A stretch of DNA of 64,000 nt from Climacteris rufus (lineage: Eukaryota; Chordata; Aves; Passeriformes; Climacteridae): assembly GCA_013398175.1 (NCBI GenBank), contig VZRZ01005953.1, positions 186,001 through 250,000 on the forward strand, written 5' to 3'. Both the position numbers and the translations under genes were made by a program. Below are positions 15,601 to 30,600 of the stretch, one piece after another; position 1 is the first letter of the stretch; every line of letters starts with the position of its first letter. The notes beneath the pieces are model-generated. The model was not told where the DNA came from, did no database searches, and was given only the letters and a program-made list of their open reading frames with translations.

Positions 15601-18600
15601 TTCTACAATATTGTTTAATCACATAATGCACATAATTGACATTCTGTCTCTTTTACCAATCAGCAAAATATATATCAGATATATTGTAGATGCAACCTGA
15701 GATGTTCTATGTCTACCACTAAGATTAATTACTCCTTCAGTATTCAAAAATCTCCATTAGTGACTTGATAAATTCTGAGTCATACTGTCCATGTTAACAG
15801 ACTCAGTCTTGTGGCACAAGAAAAATATATCCCTCCCTTAACCATAATTTTGAAGAAACAAGATTCAACCCAGCACGTCAAATACTTGATAACAGACTTT
15901 TATATAAACAATAGAGCTCCTAGGGTCACTCAATGACATTTTAGTTTACAGCAGCTTTGAGCTGAATTTTACATATGTGGAAACTTGCACAGAAAAATTG
16001 CCCAGAGAAGTTGTGGATTCCTCCATCCATGGAAGTATTAGGTTGGACTGGCTTTAAGAAACCTGGTCTAGTGAACAGTGTTCCTGCACATCACAGAGGG
16101 ATTGGAACTGGATCTTTAAGGTCCCTTCCAAGTAAACTGCCGCGGGTAGAGAGTGAGAGTAACACGGAGTCTCTTGTGTCGACCCCATTTTCCTAAATAA
16201 CGCGACTCAGGCCTTATCTAGTCTCCGATCAGAGGCGAGCCGAGCATCAAGACTCCCGCAGATCTAAGCTTAGCTCACGCACAGTGGTTTAATTTATGCA
16301 GGGAAGTGAAGAGACGAGAAAGGGTTATTTTCTGCTTATCGCCAGTAGGATTTTATTACTGGACCATGGTGCGGAGAAGACGGCCAAAGTGGCGCTCAGG
16401 GCGTGTTATAAGATGGGGGGCGAGGGGAGGGCAGTCGGGAGAGCCAATCACTGTGGAGGACCACAATGATTGACAGGGGTGCCGGCCAGTGAGTCGGCTG
16501 TCTGGACCCGGCATGGGAACCGATGAGCTGTTCCCCTGGGCAGGGACAGCCCCTGCCAGCCGGGCTGTGCCACCCCAGCTGCTGCGCGGGGGCGGGAAAA
16601 GGACCGGCGGTCCCGGCCTGGTGGGGCTGGGCCCGGTCGCAGAGGCACCACGCCCAGAGGCACCACAACGGTAAACCATTGTATGATTCTGTGAAATGTA
16701 GCTTTTAGTTTGGGGGAAATATGTGAAAATATCAGGACAAGTTATTGCCACATCTGACAACTTGACAGCAAAAAATGACAAATAGGAAATATCCAAAATG
16801 CCAAAAATATAGGTCTATCAACCTAAATGTTTGGTCACTATATGTCAGCTTGAGCAACATTGTGAATCAAACTGAAACATTAAAATCTATCCCTTTATCA
16901 CAAACTTCAGAACACAGTTCCAGTTCCAAATATATATATACAAAAATGCACACAGATCTTGGAAGACCTTAACTATATTAGTTCTCAAAGAACACCAGCA
17001 TTTTGAAGACTTATCTGAAATTTCAGAAATTATTATTAGACCAGATTGAAGTTCTTAAATACCCTTTAGTAAATGTTAAGGCACTATTAAAAATGTCTGT
17101 GATGACAATTTCCCAAATAGAAATCAGACTATTCACCCTATAAAGGACCTCCAAACCTTGGATTTGCTCTGCCTCAATGAAGAACAACACTTGGCAGATA
17201 TAGTTACATTTCACATCTCAGGAGTATGAGAAAAAATTTGGTATCAATGCAGACATCAGCCTAGAGCTGATAACTTTCACCAGGAACATTTCAAGCATAG
17301 GGGAGACTACCGAAACATAACTACTTGAACAGTCAATTTGCAAGAGATTAAGAAATTTTATGAAAGCTGTTTTCTGTAAATTGCCTTACATACTCACAAT
17401 TTAAAGAATGCCAACTAATTGTTTGAAATTTAATAATATTTTAATTGAGTTTTCGTGCCTGTCCCCACACAGACATGCATTTGTCAATAAACTGAAGTCT
17501 ATTTTAAATAAATACAATAATAATGACATATTTGTCTTAACTGTATTAATTTTTTAATGTATATGAATATGACTATCTCAAACCTATAGCCATGTCTAAA
17601 AATATGTAAAAATAAAAGGATTATGCTTTACACATCAGGTATTTGTTCCACATCATTAATTTCTTAAAAAATCATAGCTCATGAGGTGTCCTATCTAACC
17701 ATATATTCTATTTATTTATTCATTTATTGCTCTTGATTTTTTTAATGCTTTAGTATAACTCATAAGTTATGTAATGCTTATGTCTACTGTTATGAACAGT
17801 TTAGATTACTGAGGTAGAGAACTTTTGTGGCTATATATAATTTTAAACTTCACTTATGTAAGAACTCTACCCAAAATTCCTGTAAAAACCTTTGCCCAAT
17901 ATCCATATATGATGTTATAAAGTATTAATAATGATTTCTGATGAGGCCTGTGTGAGACAATATTTGTTTCCAAGATAATTATTTCATAATTAAAATCAAG
18001 AATCATATAATTCTGAGATTAAAACAAAAAGAAAATGTAAAAAATAACTGAGAGAAAACCAAATGTTCTAAAATACTTTGAATCTTCCAAGATCTGTGAT
18101 CAATTGTAAGTGTTCAACCATTTTTATTAATTCATATTATTTTCTGTATTCAAATAGATCATTGCAAATCTGTCCATTCTTTCAAAAGTTTATCATGATC
18201 AGACCTTGCCATGTAGTTAACCATAGGAAACTTTTATTGACTTAATGTCATTAAAACTGAGATGGATACATAGGTAAAAACAATTTCACATTATGGTTCA
18301 TTTATTACATGTCTATATAAAGAGAACAGTTAATATCTAAAAGCTATAACAGCCAAAGTTTGTAAATAATTTATTTTTATCATTATACACTACAGTATTA
18401 GATTTTGAAGTAGTTTCCTTTTATGTTTTTCATGACAGAGGAAAGGTGCTTTTGCATTAAGTTTGAAAATGGTTTCAGGTAATTCCTGAAGTCTGGTTTG
18501 AGGTATTTGTTTTTCATTCCTTACTACTGCATTTAGTCACATCTACTGAGATATGTCAGGTTCTATAAATCATGTAAAAAAGATTTCATTCAAGGTTAAA

Positions 18601-21600
18601 ACATGTCTTGATGTTTTGGGTTCTCACAGTGTCGTAGTGTGAGTGATATGAAGAATGGCTAGTGTTACCTATTTAGAGGTTCAGAGATCATATAGGTGTG
18701 AGAAAGTGAACATTAAAAATTGCTCTAACATTACTCATGAACTTGGGAAAAAAGTTGTAGTGGAAAAGGCTACTGACATTTGTTAATTACAGAATACAAT
18801 TCAGAAGTGATAATGATGGTACAGAAACAGAATGAAAAATGTAAAGAGAAAGAATTAGTTTAAATAAACATGAAATATCCTGAAGGGAGTAGAAATAAAT
18901 TGTCAAGAAATGCAATTAGTATTGCATAAAACCCCACCAAATTGCCAAAATTCAGTAGCATTGCGTTTTGTAGAGGTATCATTAAAGAATCCATAAATTT
19001 TGAAGACTGAGATATCTCATTTCCTATAGGAATCAACTACAGGGATTTGACTGGCAACCTTCATTTTGAAAGCAGAAAAACCATACACTGAAATGAGATC
19101 GGTTGTTTTGAATGAAGTTGCAAAATTGCAAATAGATTCTTTATTTCTTAACTTGCACTGCTGTGTAGGAAAAAAGTCTATTACTTTGTTCTATGTTAAA
19201 TGGTTGTCTGCAGCAGTTCTTCATTCAGATGTGTGAAACGACTGACTAAATGCCTTTGCACTTTATACTATAATAGAGAACGTGAAGTAGAAGGTAGGAC
19301 CGTGACACTGTTGTATCACCTGGGAAAACAGTTGGTAAATTGTGATTGACAATTATAACACTTGTTAAAAAATGTTGCTCACAAAGCCATGAAATTCTAA
19401 AACCCACCACCCATACTTCAAAGAGCTAGAATTACTTTGTGGTGAAGCTGTACTGCTCAGCAGTAAGGGGGAATGGCAAAGCTCTTGTACCTTATAAATA
19501 TCCTCTGTGAAAGAACATGAAGGATATGTACTGATGGTGGTCTCAACTTTTTTGATAGAAGAGACTGAATCTTCTCTATCGGCTGGGTAAGTGGGATAAT
19601 TTTCAGCAAAACAACAGGAAGCTTAGATGTATGTCTGATGTATGGAAACAGATTACTCCTGCAGTGTTTTGCAGTAATGTGTCTTGAGGCTGAATCCAAA
19701 GAGTTTGCTGTTGTGAGCTGCAGCTGCATATCATGGCCAGAAGCCCCTTTCCAGCACAAAGACATACTTGAAGAATTGATTAAATTTCTTATCATATATC
19801 AAAGATACCTACACATTTATAATTAACTGTTTTTCAATTAATAAATACTTTAAAGTATGCCAACAGTTGCTACTATCAGTCTTTGTTTTTGATCAGACAC
19901 CATTAAATTACTAAGCACTTTACTTACACCTAAAGTGCCTGAGTATTGCAACTACCTCCACTAATGAACTCTACTCAGTATGTTGAGAATAATCATCTGG
20001 GATTTTAATTTGGTAAGATGGGTTTGTTTGTGGGTTTGTTGTTTTGGTTTATTTTATTTCACGTTGTCTTATACATCTAATTAAGAGTTTGAACAAGTTC
20101 TGCAAATAAGTGTCATGAAGGCTATACTTAGGTGAAAAGTTAAAGAATGATATGTAGCAAATGCATGCCTGTATTTTTCTTTTGAGGAAAATATACACAC
20201 AGTAAGAGAAGTTTGTAACTTTTTTCTTATGATTTAGAAACAGAGTTCAAAGACTTTTTTTTCAAAAAACATAACTTGTGGGGAAATTAACATGGAACAT
20301 TTTTAGCATGTACCTATGCTCATCAACATGAACAAAATGTATACATTAAATATATCATTCCAATAGTTCAATGATTAGAGACATAAGTAAGTTATTACAA
20401 TGATAGCATTATTTTCAGGAAAGGAAGAATTCAAATACCATTGTTATGGGTATTAAATAATATAATCTTTTTCCTTGTTAAGTAAAATATATTTGGTTTT
20501 ATAAGACAGAAGAAAGTAAATATATGGTAAACCTGATGAAATCTCTTTTAAATTTCAGTTTAAACCATAAAACATTAGAAAGGCATCATAGGCAATTCTT
20601 TCTTGGTCCAGTTTCCAGTTCTAGGAAATGTAGCAAGTTTCAGGTCTCTTTTCTTTTTTTTAAAATTGTTCTTGTTTCATGATAAATGAACTTTATTTGG
20701 TTTAAATGAATTTTTTTAAAACGTTCATATTTTAAATGTGTGTTGGGACAGAGGTTCCCTCAGTGATGTAGATTATTTTTAGTATCTGTCAGTCTTATCA
20801 GATCCCCTTGAAATACAGTTTCTTAAATGTACGTTTGGTTTTGTAAGTCTTACGAGGTTGAAAAATGTTGGTACAGAAGTATGACCATTAAATATTTACC
20901 TGCTATTCATTTTAAGTCTGAAAACTGATGGCTTACATTAGAAAAGGGAAAGGAACGTTTCTTACAGTATATTTTTTTGAATAAAAGAATTTACCTTGAC
21001 AAGCTGGGACTGGAACATCCCACGAGTAATACCCATATGGAGACTTCCTGCATACAGCAGTACTTTTCCCGATGAGCCGGAACCCTCGGTCGCAAGCCCA
21101 GCGGACCATGCTGTTGAGCTGTCCGCCTGTCTGGCTGACGATGAAGCCATGCGGAGGCGACTCGGGAGTACTACAGTAGAGAGCTTTAAACAGAAATACT
21201 GAATAAGTAAAATAGGCATTTAGAATTCAGATGACAACTCTTGACAAATTCTTCTTGAACTCGGTGGACATCTGATAAGAAGCTGAGAAAACATCACTAA
21301 AAGTTGTATTTTGTGTCCTGGTAAAGCATGCATTGAGCAATTTCATGAAATACGAAGGTGAAAAAAACAGACCTTCATAAATTCTTTATAAGATTCAGGT
21401 TTCAGTAACCTCAAAAGAAATATAGTAATAGCTCACTTTTATAACTGGCTAAAGTTTTGGGGTTTGGGTTTTTTTTTTTTACCATCCTCTTTTTAAATCA
21501 ATTAAGCTACTGACCTTTAGATTATGATGAAATTTATTGCAATTGTATACATTTCATTAGTATACAAATTTTTGAAAGGAGGAAACATCTGGCACATCCT

Positions 21601-24600
21601 GCACATAACTCTTTTAAAATAGTCTTTTCTTTCTGGTCCTAAGTCCTTTCATTCAAGTTCTGTGATACATTGAACAGTGAACATTTAAAATATATTTTAA
21701 TTCTATTTATGAGTGCCATCATAAATTTGTGGTAAAAACTTTGAATCTGCTTCTAGTTGTTGTTTTATTTAGAATACATTAATTCTTACACAAGTCTTAT
21801 CTAGAGACTAGGAAAAAAATCATAAATGTTTACGAGAGCAAAAAATGTCTCTGAGTTAGTTTTTATAATCTGAAATTATTTATGTACTTTAGGACTTTGA
21901 CATTAAATACTGGTTACTTATTACAATTCCTTTATCTCCCTTGTTCATTAAGTCTGTGAGTACCAAGTCATTTGGGTCTGGCTGCCTTGTCATAGGAGTG
22001 GACCAGAAGGTTCTTACAACCTGGTAACCAGTTTAAGATAAATGCTGTTTGTTTAAAAGTTTAACTTGGTCTCTGATTAGTTTGATTAAAGTCTACTAGC
22101 CAAGATGGCCATTTTCCCTTCTTGTAGGAAAGAAAACTGTGCTGGAAGTTTGTTTCCAAATGTTTTCTTTATGCTTTGAAGAAACATTGATAACTATTAA
22201 CATTTATTTTCTTAGGCATATAGAGAATTGTGCTTCGTGTGCTCTTTAAACCTTTCTATGTCCCACAACTTACTTCAGGTCAATGTTTTTCTCAAGCGAA
22301 AGCTTCCTCTGACCAGAATGGAGTCATATGGCTGTTTGTTTACAGCAAATACATATTAAACATATTAAAGCAAAGAGCAGAATGAGAAGTACTGCTATAT
22401 CTTTCAGAGCACATACTGTGAAAATATTTTCTTCCTTACACTAAATGTTTCCTGACTTATACTCTTTCTTGGAAGAATCAAAGATACAGACATCTCTACT
22501 TTTTCAGTGTATGAGAAAATATATCAGTAGTTTCTGAGTGAAACAGATTACTAGAAAATATTTCCTGTCTACCTCTCAATAGCTCTCTCACTGCCTGTAG
22601 GAAAAGACTTTGAAGAATTTTCTCTTCTTTCTCTTCAGATCCAACAGCTACTACAGGAAATGACAATTGGTACCATATTTTGTGTCTAGTAAACAGTGAA
22701 TTTTATCTAGTTAACAATAAACATTGTACGTCTGAGAAAACTGTCCTCTCCTAAAGGGAAAGATGACCCTGATATGGTTTCACAATATATTATGATCCCA
22801 ATTATTTTTCTTCAGTTGTGAAGTAGCCAAAAATGGAGTGAGGAAAACAAAACAAAAAAAAAAACCCACAGCAGAAAGAATTTTATATTTACTCTCTATT
22901 TCTTTGTCCCATTTGTAAAATGAAACTGCTTTATGCCAATAACATCTCTAATATCTACAGTTCATTCTGTACTCTTCATTCTGTGTGTTTCATCTCTTTG
23001 GTCATCATTAAAAAATTCAGATATAGATCTTGTTTAATTGCTGTAAATTGCAACAGATATACTTTAGCTTGATTAATCAATATAATTTCCTAGCAAAATC
23101 GATATTATATAATAATTCTGTAAAAGTAATTTTTTAAAAATATAACTTTTTCAGGTATTATTTCAATACATTCATAAATATATTAATTTGAATTAATAAC
23201 ACATAAAATACTGGCTTTTTAACATACTAATTTATCTCTTTTAATACTGTTTGCTGCTTCTGTTGAACTTTAAGTTAAATAGTTAAATTCTTCAGGGTCT
23301 CACATTTTCCCACTTTGTAGCTGTTCACTCCTGCCTTGTTACAATGTGTTCGTCTGTCCCACCAAAATTTTTAATTGTGAATTGCATAAAGATCCAGTTA
23401 GAAACACACCCTAATATGAGGAGGCACGCAAGTGCAAATAAATGGGAGAGAGAAGGGGGAAGCTGCCTCTTTTATCTTTAGTACTGGCTTATGTCATTTT
23501 AAAGCCTTGTGAACTACTTTATTAATTCTATACAGACCACAGGTGTAGGGTGTTTTTTCCTTACAAGATGAGAATCTTCAGGTTCATACATTTAGAACAG
23601 ATTGGATTTCCTTTCAGTTTGGTTAATTAAGGTACCAAACATAGCTTATATTACCCTTTTCATATAAACTAATGTTCCATATTGAAATTTTATACACATC
23701 ATGTAAAGTTACATTTGCATACCTATATATCTTATCCTGAAACCCTTTTTATTGGTGCCATGATCTGCTGACCACCGGAGAAATACTTCATGGCCATTGC
23801 TGGTTATATTTAGAGAAGACGAATAGTCCCCACTGAGAGATATGAGCAATGGGCTATGACTATTTGGTCCTTGGTACAAAAGAAGGGGGAAAAAAGAAAA
23901 AAGGAGTTAAAAAGTTTAAAATAACATACAATGAACTATACGCACAAAATTAATATATATGTAAAACATCCTTCAAGAAAATAGCAAATTAATTTGAATT
24001 AAACATAGAAGCTGAAATTACTTGTTAGAACTAGAAACTATACACTTGCTCAAAACAAAGATTATTTCTAAGTATAACACGCAGTACAATTTGAAAACGC
24101 AGCAATCCAGCAGTTCTTTCTAGCATAACAAATCAAAAGAATTGCTTATTTAGAAAATTTTTTATACTGAAAAATTATGACATGCATAGAGTACTTAGAC
24201 AGATGCAATATAAAAATACAGTGATATAGAAAAGGTATCATCCAAAGTTATGCATCCTGTAGTTACCATCGAACACCTCAAGTATATCAAATTCCTTTTC
24301 TGTCTGGAAGAATTCGAAGAACATGCTGATATTATAACCCTTTTCCACAGTAATGGTCCATGCACACATCTGGAGATTTGGGTAGCTGTCAGGATATCCA
24401 GGGCTCAGTATTACTCCTGTTGAATCCAGACGCATTTCATTGGCTGGACAGAGCACTAAGAAACAGAAAAATTGACAAAAAAATATCTAAAGCCCACTAT
24501 TTCTGTTTCATGTGATCAACAAGATTTCCCCCCATTTAAAAAAATTGCATTGCTCATTCTAATTCTGTAAATTGAGCGCCATGGTGATTTAAAATATGAT

Positions 24601-27600
24601 GAAGGAATTTAACTTTGAATTTATCTGGATTCAATAGGTCTACCCAGAATAATAATGTCATTAAATAGAGATAGTTGATACTACCATGTTATTGGAATTT
24701 TTTCATAAATATATTTGCTTCATGATATATGAACAAGTGCCTTCAGTATATTTAGAACCTAATACTGCTAAACAGGAGCTTTGAAATATTTTTATATTGA
24801 CAACTAATTCCTACATGAAAACAAGTTAGTCCTGAGTTACACAAGAAAAATAGGATCATAGCTCTCTTAAAAACACAAAATAACATTGGCTCATTAATAC
24901 AAAAATCAGGGTTTATGTTTCAAAAGTTATTGGACTATGAAGAGAGATAAAGAACACAGAAAAGCAGAGAAAGGGAGAGAAAAAGAGGAATCATCTTCAT
25001 AAAAGCTTTATAAGAATCATACAATATTTGGGTTGGAAGGGATCTTCGAAGATCATGTAGTCCAACTCCCTGCAAAACCATCCAAACTTCACTTGAAAAT
25101 CTGAATCTGCCCATATAATTTAAAAAAAAAATATTTGTCTCTCAGATGCAAATTAGCATCTAGTTACTAAATTTAAAAAGTTTTTTCTTATGCCCTATAT
25201 TGGTTTCAATTACTCCATAACAGACTGAATATAATACCTCCACTCCACTTCATAAAACTCATGTGGCTGGAATCTGGCTATCAAACTACAGTCCCGTGCC
25301 AGTTGTGACACATATCTCAAGCAAATGAACAAATTAATCCTCTCAGCTTCATACCTACATACAGACACATATGTGTATAAAAAATGAGTGGCAGGAAGAG
25401 CATAATGGTAATTGGACTGCACTTGTTTATTTGCAGCTGGTTTTGTTGTCTGCATATGATTCTGCCTTGCAAACTGTCCTTAATTTCAGGATTTTCAGCT
25501 AAACATCCCTCTGAATTTTACACAGGGTTTAAAGATTTGTCTCTTGGGATTCCTTTGGGAATCGGGTAGCTAAATTTTATATGAATCAGAGAAAATGTAT
25601 CTGAGATATTTTTAATGGTCATCATTCAAGAATTTTCTCAGGGTCCCCTAATTACGATGCAAAATACAGTTTTAATCTCCTCACTCTGAAATTTTCATTT
25701 TATCCTGAAAGGAAAAGCTAATGTAATGGAAAATTAAGGGCAAAGTTACATGTTTTTTATGGGCAATACTCTGCTGTAACAAAATAAGATGACAGGCATT
25801 GGCTAAGCTTGTAGAATTTAGGGATTATTTTCACAACTAAAGGAAATTTGCAAGAATTTTAAGAAATGCTCATCCAACTGACACACACAAGACAAAAACA
25901 GAAGTGACATAGTTTTAAATACTACTAAATGTGATGCAAACTAATCTGTAATAAATAAAATTGTCAAATAAATCTTAAATATATTTTGCTTCAATTTTTT
26001 CTCTTAGGAATACACCATTTGTCTAGTATGCCTTTACTGCAATATATTAGATTCAAGACTAAAATATTGTTACTTCAATTCTGCTCAGCAGCAATCTTCA
26101 GATGCACTTACGGATTAATCTTGAATGTAGGTATCAATTCATTTCAAGTCAAAAATTAAAGAAAAATTCAATCAACACTTTACACTGGCTAAAGCACATA
26201 ACATATACACAAAGTTAAAATATCAGGAATCAACACTATGAAGTCTAACAAAAAACATATGCTCTACCTGGTGAAAAGAATCAACAGAACCAATATGAAC
26301 CAACAGAAAAACTGAGTTTTTTCCTTGAGACTGACTCTTATGTAGTGTGTTATAGACTGCACAATGAAGTAGAGTAGCTTATCCATAGACTGATGTGATA
26401 TATTAAAATCATGAAAGATAGAAATATTTGGCATGTATTTTTGCAGGCTTTAGATTCCACAAAGGTTTCTAGTAATCTCTAATTACTGAAATTTAACTTA
26501 TATATTGTCATCTTCAAACTCAGACGTTATATAAATAAACACAAAAGAAAATATGCTGCTGTTTATTCTACATTGCCAGTTGGACTGGTCATTTTTAACA
26601 GTTTAACAAATTCCTTTCCATTTCTCTTTTTAATTTTCTGAATATGACTCTGAAGACCATGTTAATTTCATTCTGATTGAGAGAGAAATTATAAGAGCAT
26701 TGACTTAATACTAAGTATTGGATCCAATGTTTAGCATTTATATCTGACATAGAAAAGATTAACTATGGTAGCTGAAATCATCACTCCTGAGTTTTTGTCT
26801 TGGGTCTTGCTGAGAGAATGCCTCAGGATCAGTACATATGTCTCTATTTGCCCTATCTAATATTGCATCATTTTAACATTTAAACCTGGAGGTTACCATG
26901 GTTTTTCCACCTATTAAATGTTATAAGTCTGCAAACTTGAGATTTTAATTTAAATTGGGGTGTTGCAAGCTATTTCTAGACACAACCGTACCTAACTAAA
27001 GGCATGGATTTTCAGAAATTATCAGTATTAAAGTTCTTATGAAGCTCACATTTCAATTTCTCTTTGCATTTTTAAGAACTAGACTTACTGAAATATTTTG
27101 ACTTTTGCATAGTTTTGTGCATAAAATCTGGGAAAACAATTTATTCAGCTATAACAATAGACACTTACAGCTTTACAGGAATGCAGGAAAAGGGTATATT
27201 TCTACAACAGTATTTTTTTTTAACTTTCAGCTGAAAGCCTAGGTGAACATTACAGTAATAATTAAGTTTTAAAAATTAATATACTAATGTTTAATTTCCA
27301 AACATCTATATCGTTCACCATTTGAAAGGTTTAGAAATTGCTAAGAAACAGTCTAATATTAAAGTTTTATTTGCAAAAGTAGTAGATTTATTCACAACTA
27401 ATTTACTATTTCCAAAAAAATCTTTCATCATGAGCGTTTTATGGATTTGTTAATGAATTCAAAGTACTGGGCAAGGACACACCAAAATATCAGATTGAGA
27501 GAAAAAACAGATGGCAGTATTTCTCACATAATACAAATGAAAATCAAATGCAGTTACTATGACTGATTTGGGAAAGTACTTTAATCCTGCAGTATGTGTT

Positions 27601-30600
27601 AGAATATTAAGCTCATGAACAGATGGATTACAAAGGAATATCACAGCAACTAACAGAATCCAAAATTGCTTCTGTTTACATAACTTATATGTGGTGTTTT
27701 GGTTTGGTCTTTTTTCTTGAAAAGACTTTATCATACATGTTTTTAACTGCAGGTCCTTATTTATCTTTCCAGATAAAAATGGAAGAAGTAGTAAGAAAAC
27801 ATAAGCTCATACACATCACTGGAACTTCAAAGAGATTTCATTTTTTTAATAAAGCATGCGCAAGGCTTATCATCATCATCTCCCTAATCTCCTCAGTATG
27901 CAAGAAAACTCACATTTTTAAAAAAGTTATGGAAAAATTATATTCTAATGTAACACATCGAATTTCAGCTTAATTAAGATAGGTTTAAAGTGTGATGTTA
28001 GTGGCCAGCAGGACTGTAATCTTGTTTTAACTGTAACAATAAGGTGGCATTATATCTCTAATCACAATTTTCAATAAGAGAAAAAGTGAACAAACACATG
28101 CATACACACACAGACAGAAAACCTGGTTTTTAGAATACATTGAATAAAAATGGAAGCACTTAAAATTGCACTGAAAAATGATTTGGTGAACTTGTTCACC
28201 CAAATCCATGCTATGTTAATTTAGCATTTTTAAAAATTTCCATATACATTTCCATACTATTGCGTTGTAGACAAAATTAGAGTCTCATTATTTATCAAAT
28301 GTAGTCTCCCTGCCCAAAAAAAAAAAATAAAAAATTGTTAAATTATTTTCACAAAGTAGAGCACCAGCCCTTTAAACTTATGAAAATCACTACAATATTA
28401 TTAATTATTTTGCATTAATATCTGACATATGTGAAACAAAACAGTGATATATTTGGATAAATTTTCAAGAGTCTGAAATAGTTCCAGTATGCTGTCTTAT
28501 ATAAAGAGATGTAGAGGGTAGAGGGTATTTAAGGAATCACCAATTAGCTGATCTAGCAGCAAGAAAATATGAAGGAAGAAAAACCTTGACAAGTAGGTGG
28601 TGCTCCATCCATCTGAAGTCTTTCCCCCAGTCTGCAGGTCAGAATCTCATTACCGACTAATGTAAAGCCTGGCTGACACTGGTACCTTATTATGTCTCCT
28701 GTTCAGAAAAACAAAACAGGGCAAAACACAAGCAAATAAAAGAAACATTAAACAGAAATTAACTGGGACTTTCAGTTTTGAAAACATTATTGATTAATGA
28801 AGTTTCTTACCACCATATTATACAATGGGCTAAATGTTCTCTGCCATAAACAACTTTGATTAGTCTAAGAAATGTGGTAAATGAGCTTTGTGTTGCACAC
28901 TGTGCTGCATCCATCACATTTTCCCATCACATTATTTGTAGGATAGTTTGCTAATTTGTCTGGGTTGGGCTGATGTTATGTGACCCAAATGTCCACAAAG
29001 CTTTAAGCAATATAATTTATAGGATAACCATTATGGAACCAAATAAAGGTATAAGATCAAGTCAGTAATTCATACAATCCTGAGGAGAAAAAAATAGGAA
29101 CAAGATTTAGTTGGTATCTAAATTTGGTATTGTAAGAATAAGAAATTATCACTTTTTAATTAAGAAACCAGATAGTTCATATAGTCTTATGTACCAATAA
29201 AAGTAAAAATTTGTATATCCCAGCAGTTCACTTTAGTTCAGATTACACAAAAAAAAAAGGAAAAAAAAAGTCATTTCTCTTTGTATCCTATGCAACTAAT
29301 CATATATTGATATAAACAACAACAAAAAAATTATTATACTTTGCCATCATGTGAGTAAAACTAATTGACCAGACATCTGACATCTGATCATATAAATCAT
29401 ATTTCTTTGAAATATAGGTGGTTAAGTAATATTATTGACATGTCTCAGAAAGTCAGAATGTCATCCCTTTCTCTGATCCTCATAACTTTTACAAATTTGA
29501 TTTTACCCTTTAGGTCACAGAACCTTAGTTCTGGTACAGAATATACCATTGTCTACCTGTTTTCTTGTTGGTTTTGTTTGTTTTTTTCAATGTAATACAA
29601 TGTTTTATATAAAACTATGAAAAATGCATTTTAAAATTAAGTCAATTACAAAGAGTTACTATATTACTTACATGCAATCTCTGAAACACAGATGGGATTC
29701 AAAATGCACAGGGAAGAGGAATGATTTCTCAAATAAAAACCTAAAATATTACAGGCATGATTTCCATCCTGAAAAGCACCCTGTGCACAGCAAGTTTATT
29801 TTTTAAGCAAATTTTGCTTTTATTTCCTTTTATATTACCTATTTCGAATTCATCATCCTCAGTTAGAATTTCAGCATTTGGTATATTTGCTGGAGGCTGG
29901 CAGACCCGGAGCTGATAGGCTATAAATGGGAACAAAGCACAGTTGATATTCTTTAACATAATTCACATAGCCATGCAATAAATGATTTAATACCCACATT
30001 AGCAGGATAAAAATAAAGCCTCTATTAATTTATTTTGAAAGTTTCAAAGTAATAAAAAGAAAGGGAATTAAAACATTGGAAGTTGTGTCTGCATTCTCAA
30101 TTAATTATATAATTTTAATGGCAAAACACTCCTTATAAATAATGAAAAAACTTAGAAGTGGTTGCTAATTTTCTCACTTAAGCAATCTCAGCTAAAAATC
30201 AAATATGTTTTGTATTGTTCATTCATTGTTTTGTTTTGCTTTGTTTTTTGTTTTATAATACAGCTTTACTATTGAACTCTTCCACTTCTGAAACCTTGTA
30301 ATAAACACAAGTTTCGTAATCCCAAAGATTCTACCCACAGGCAACATAACTAATGGACAGAAGGATTTTGACTGAAATTTCTCAGTAAATAAGTACTTGT
30401 GGAGCGCACATTACCTACAGACAGAGTCAGAGCATAATCTTGCTTTCAAAATTCTCATTTGAAGTCTCACATGAAATAGTTTTCTGAGATTTAGCACATG
30501 GTGAAACAGCCAGGCAAAATAATTAGGAGAAATAAATAAAAAGACAAACAGAAAGGGTATGCAGAAGCTATATAGATTGATTTTCCTTTTTTTTCAGAGA

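Larger units (their letters stand above)
12980..20994 (-). other. CSMD3: CSMD3 intron between Sushi14 and Sushi15 exons
   Basis: The longest complete intron in the window, about 8 kb. It holds a rearranged CR1 (13460-14340), an A/GA tract (about 14495-14525) and a CR1 split by a solo LTR (15975-16700). From 16700 to 20994 I see nothing certain apart from a weak open frame near 19569-19826. Confidence 0.8.

Noticed and set aside
16356..16796. Open frames across the GC-rich LTR (about 60 to 146 codons, both strands)
   Set aside because: They arise from the stop-poor GC-rich LTR and overlap its promoter region; they resemble no retroviral protein.
27623..27973. A 116-codon plus-strand open frame
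   Set aside because: No domain, AT-rich codons, inside an intron; treated as chance.
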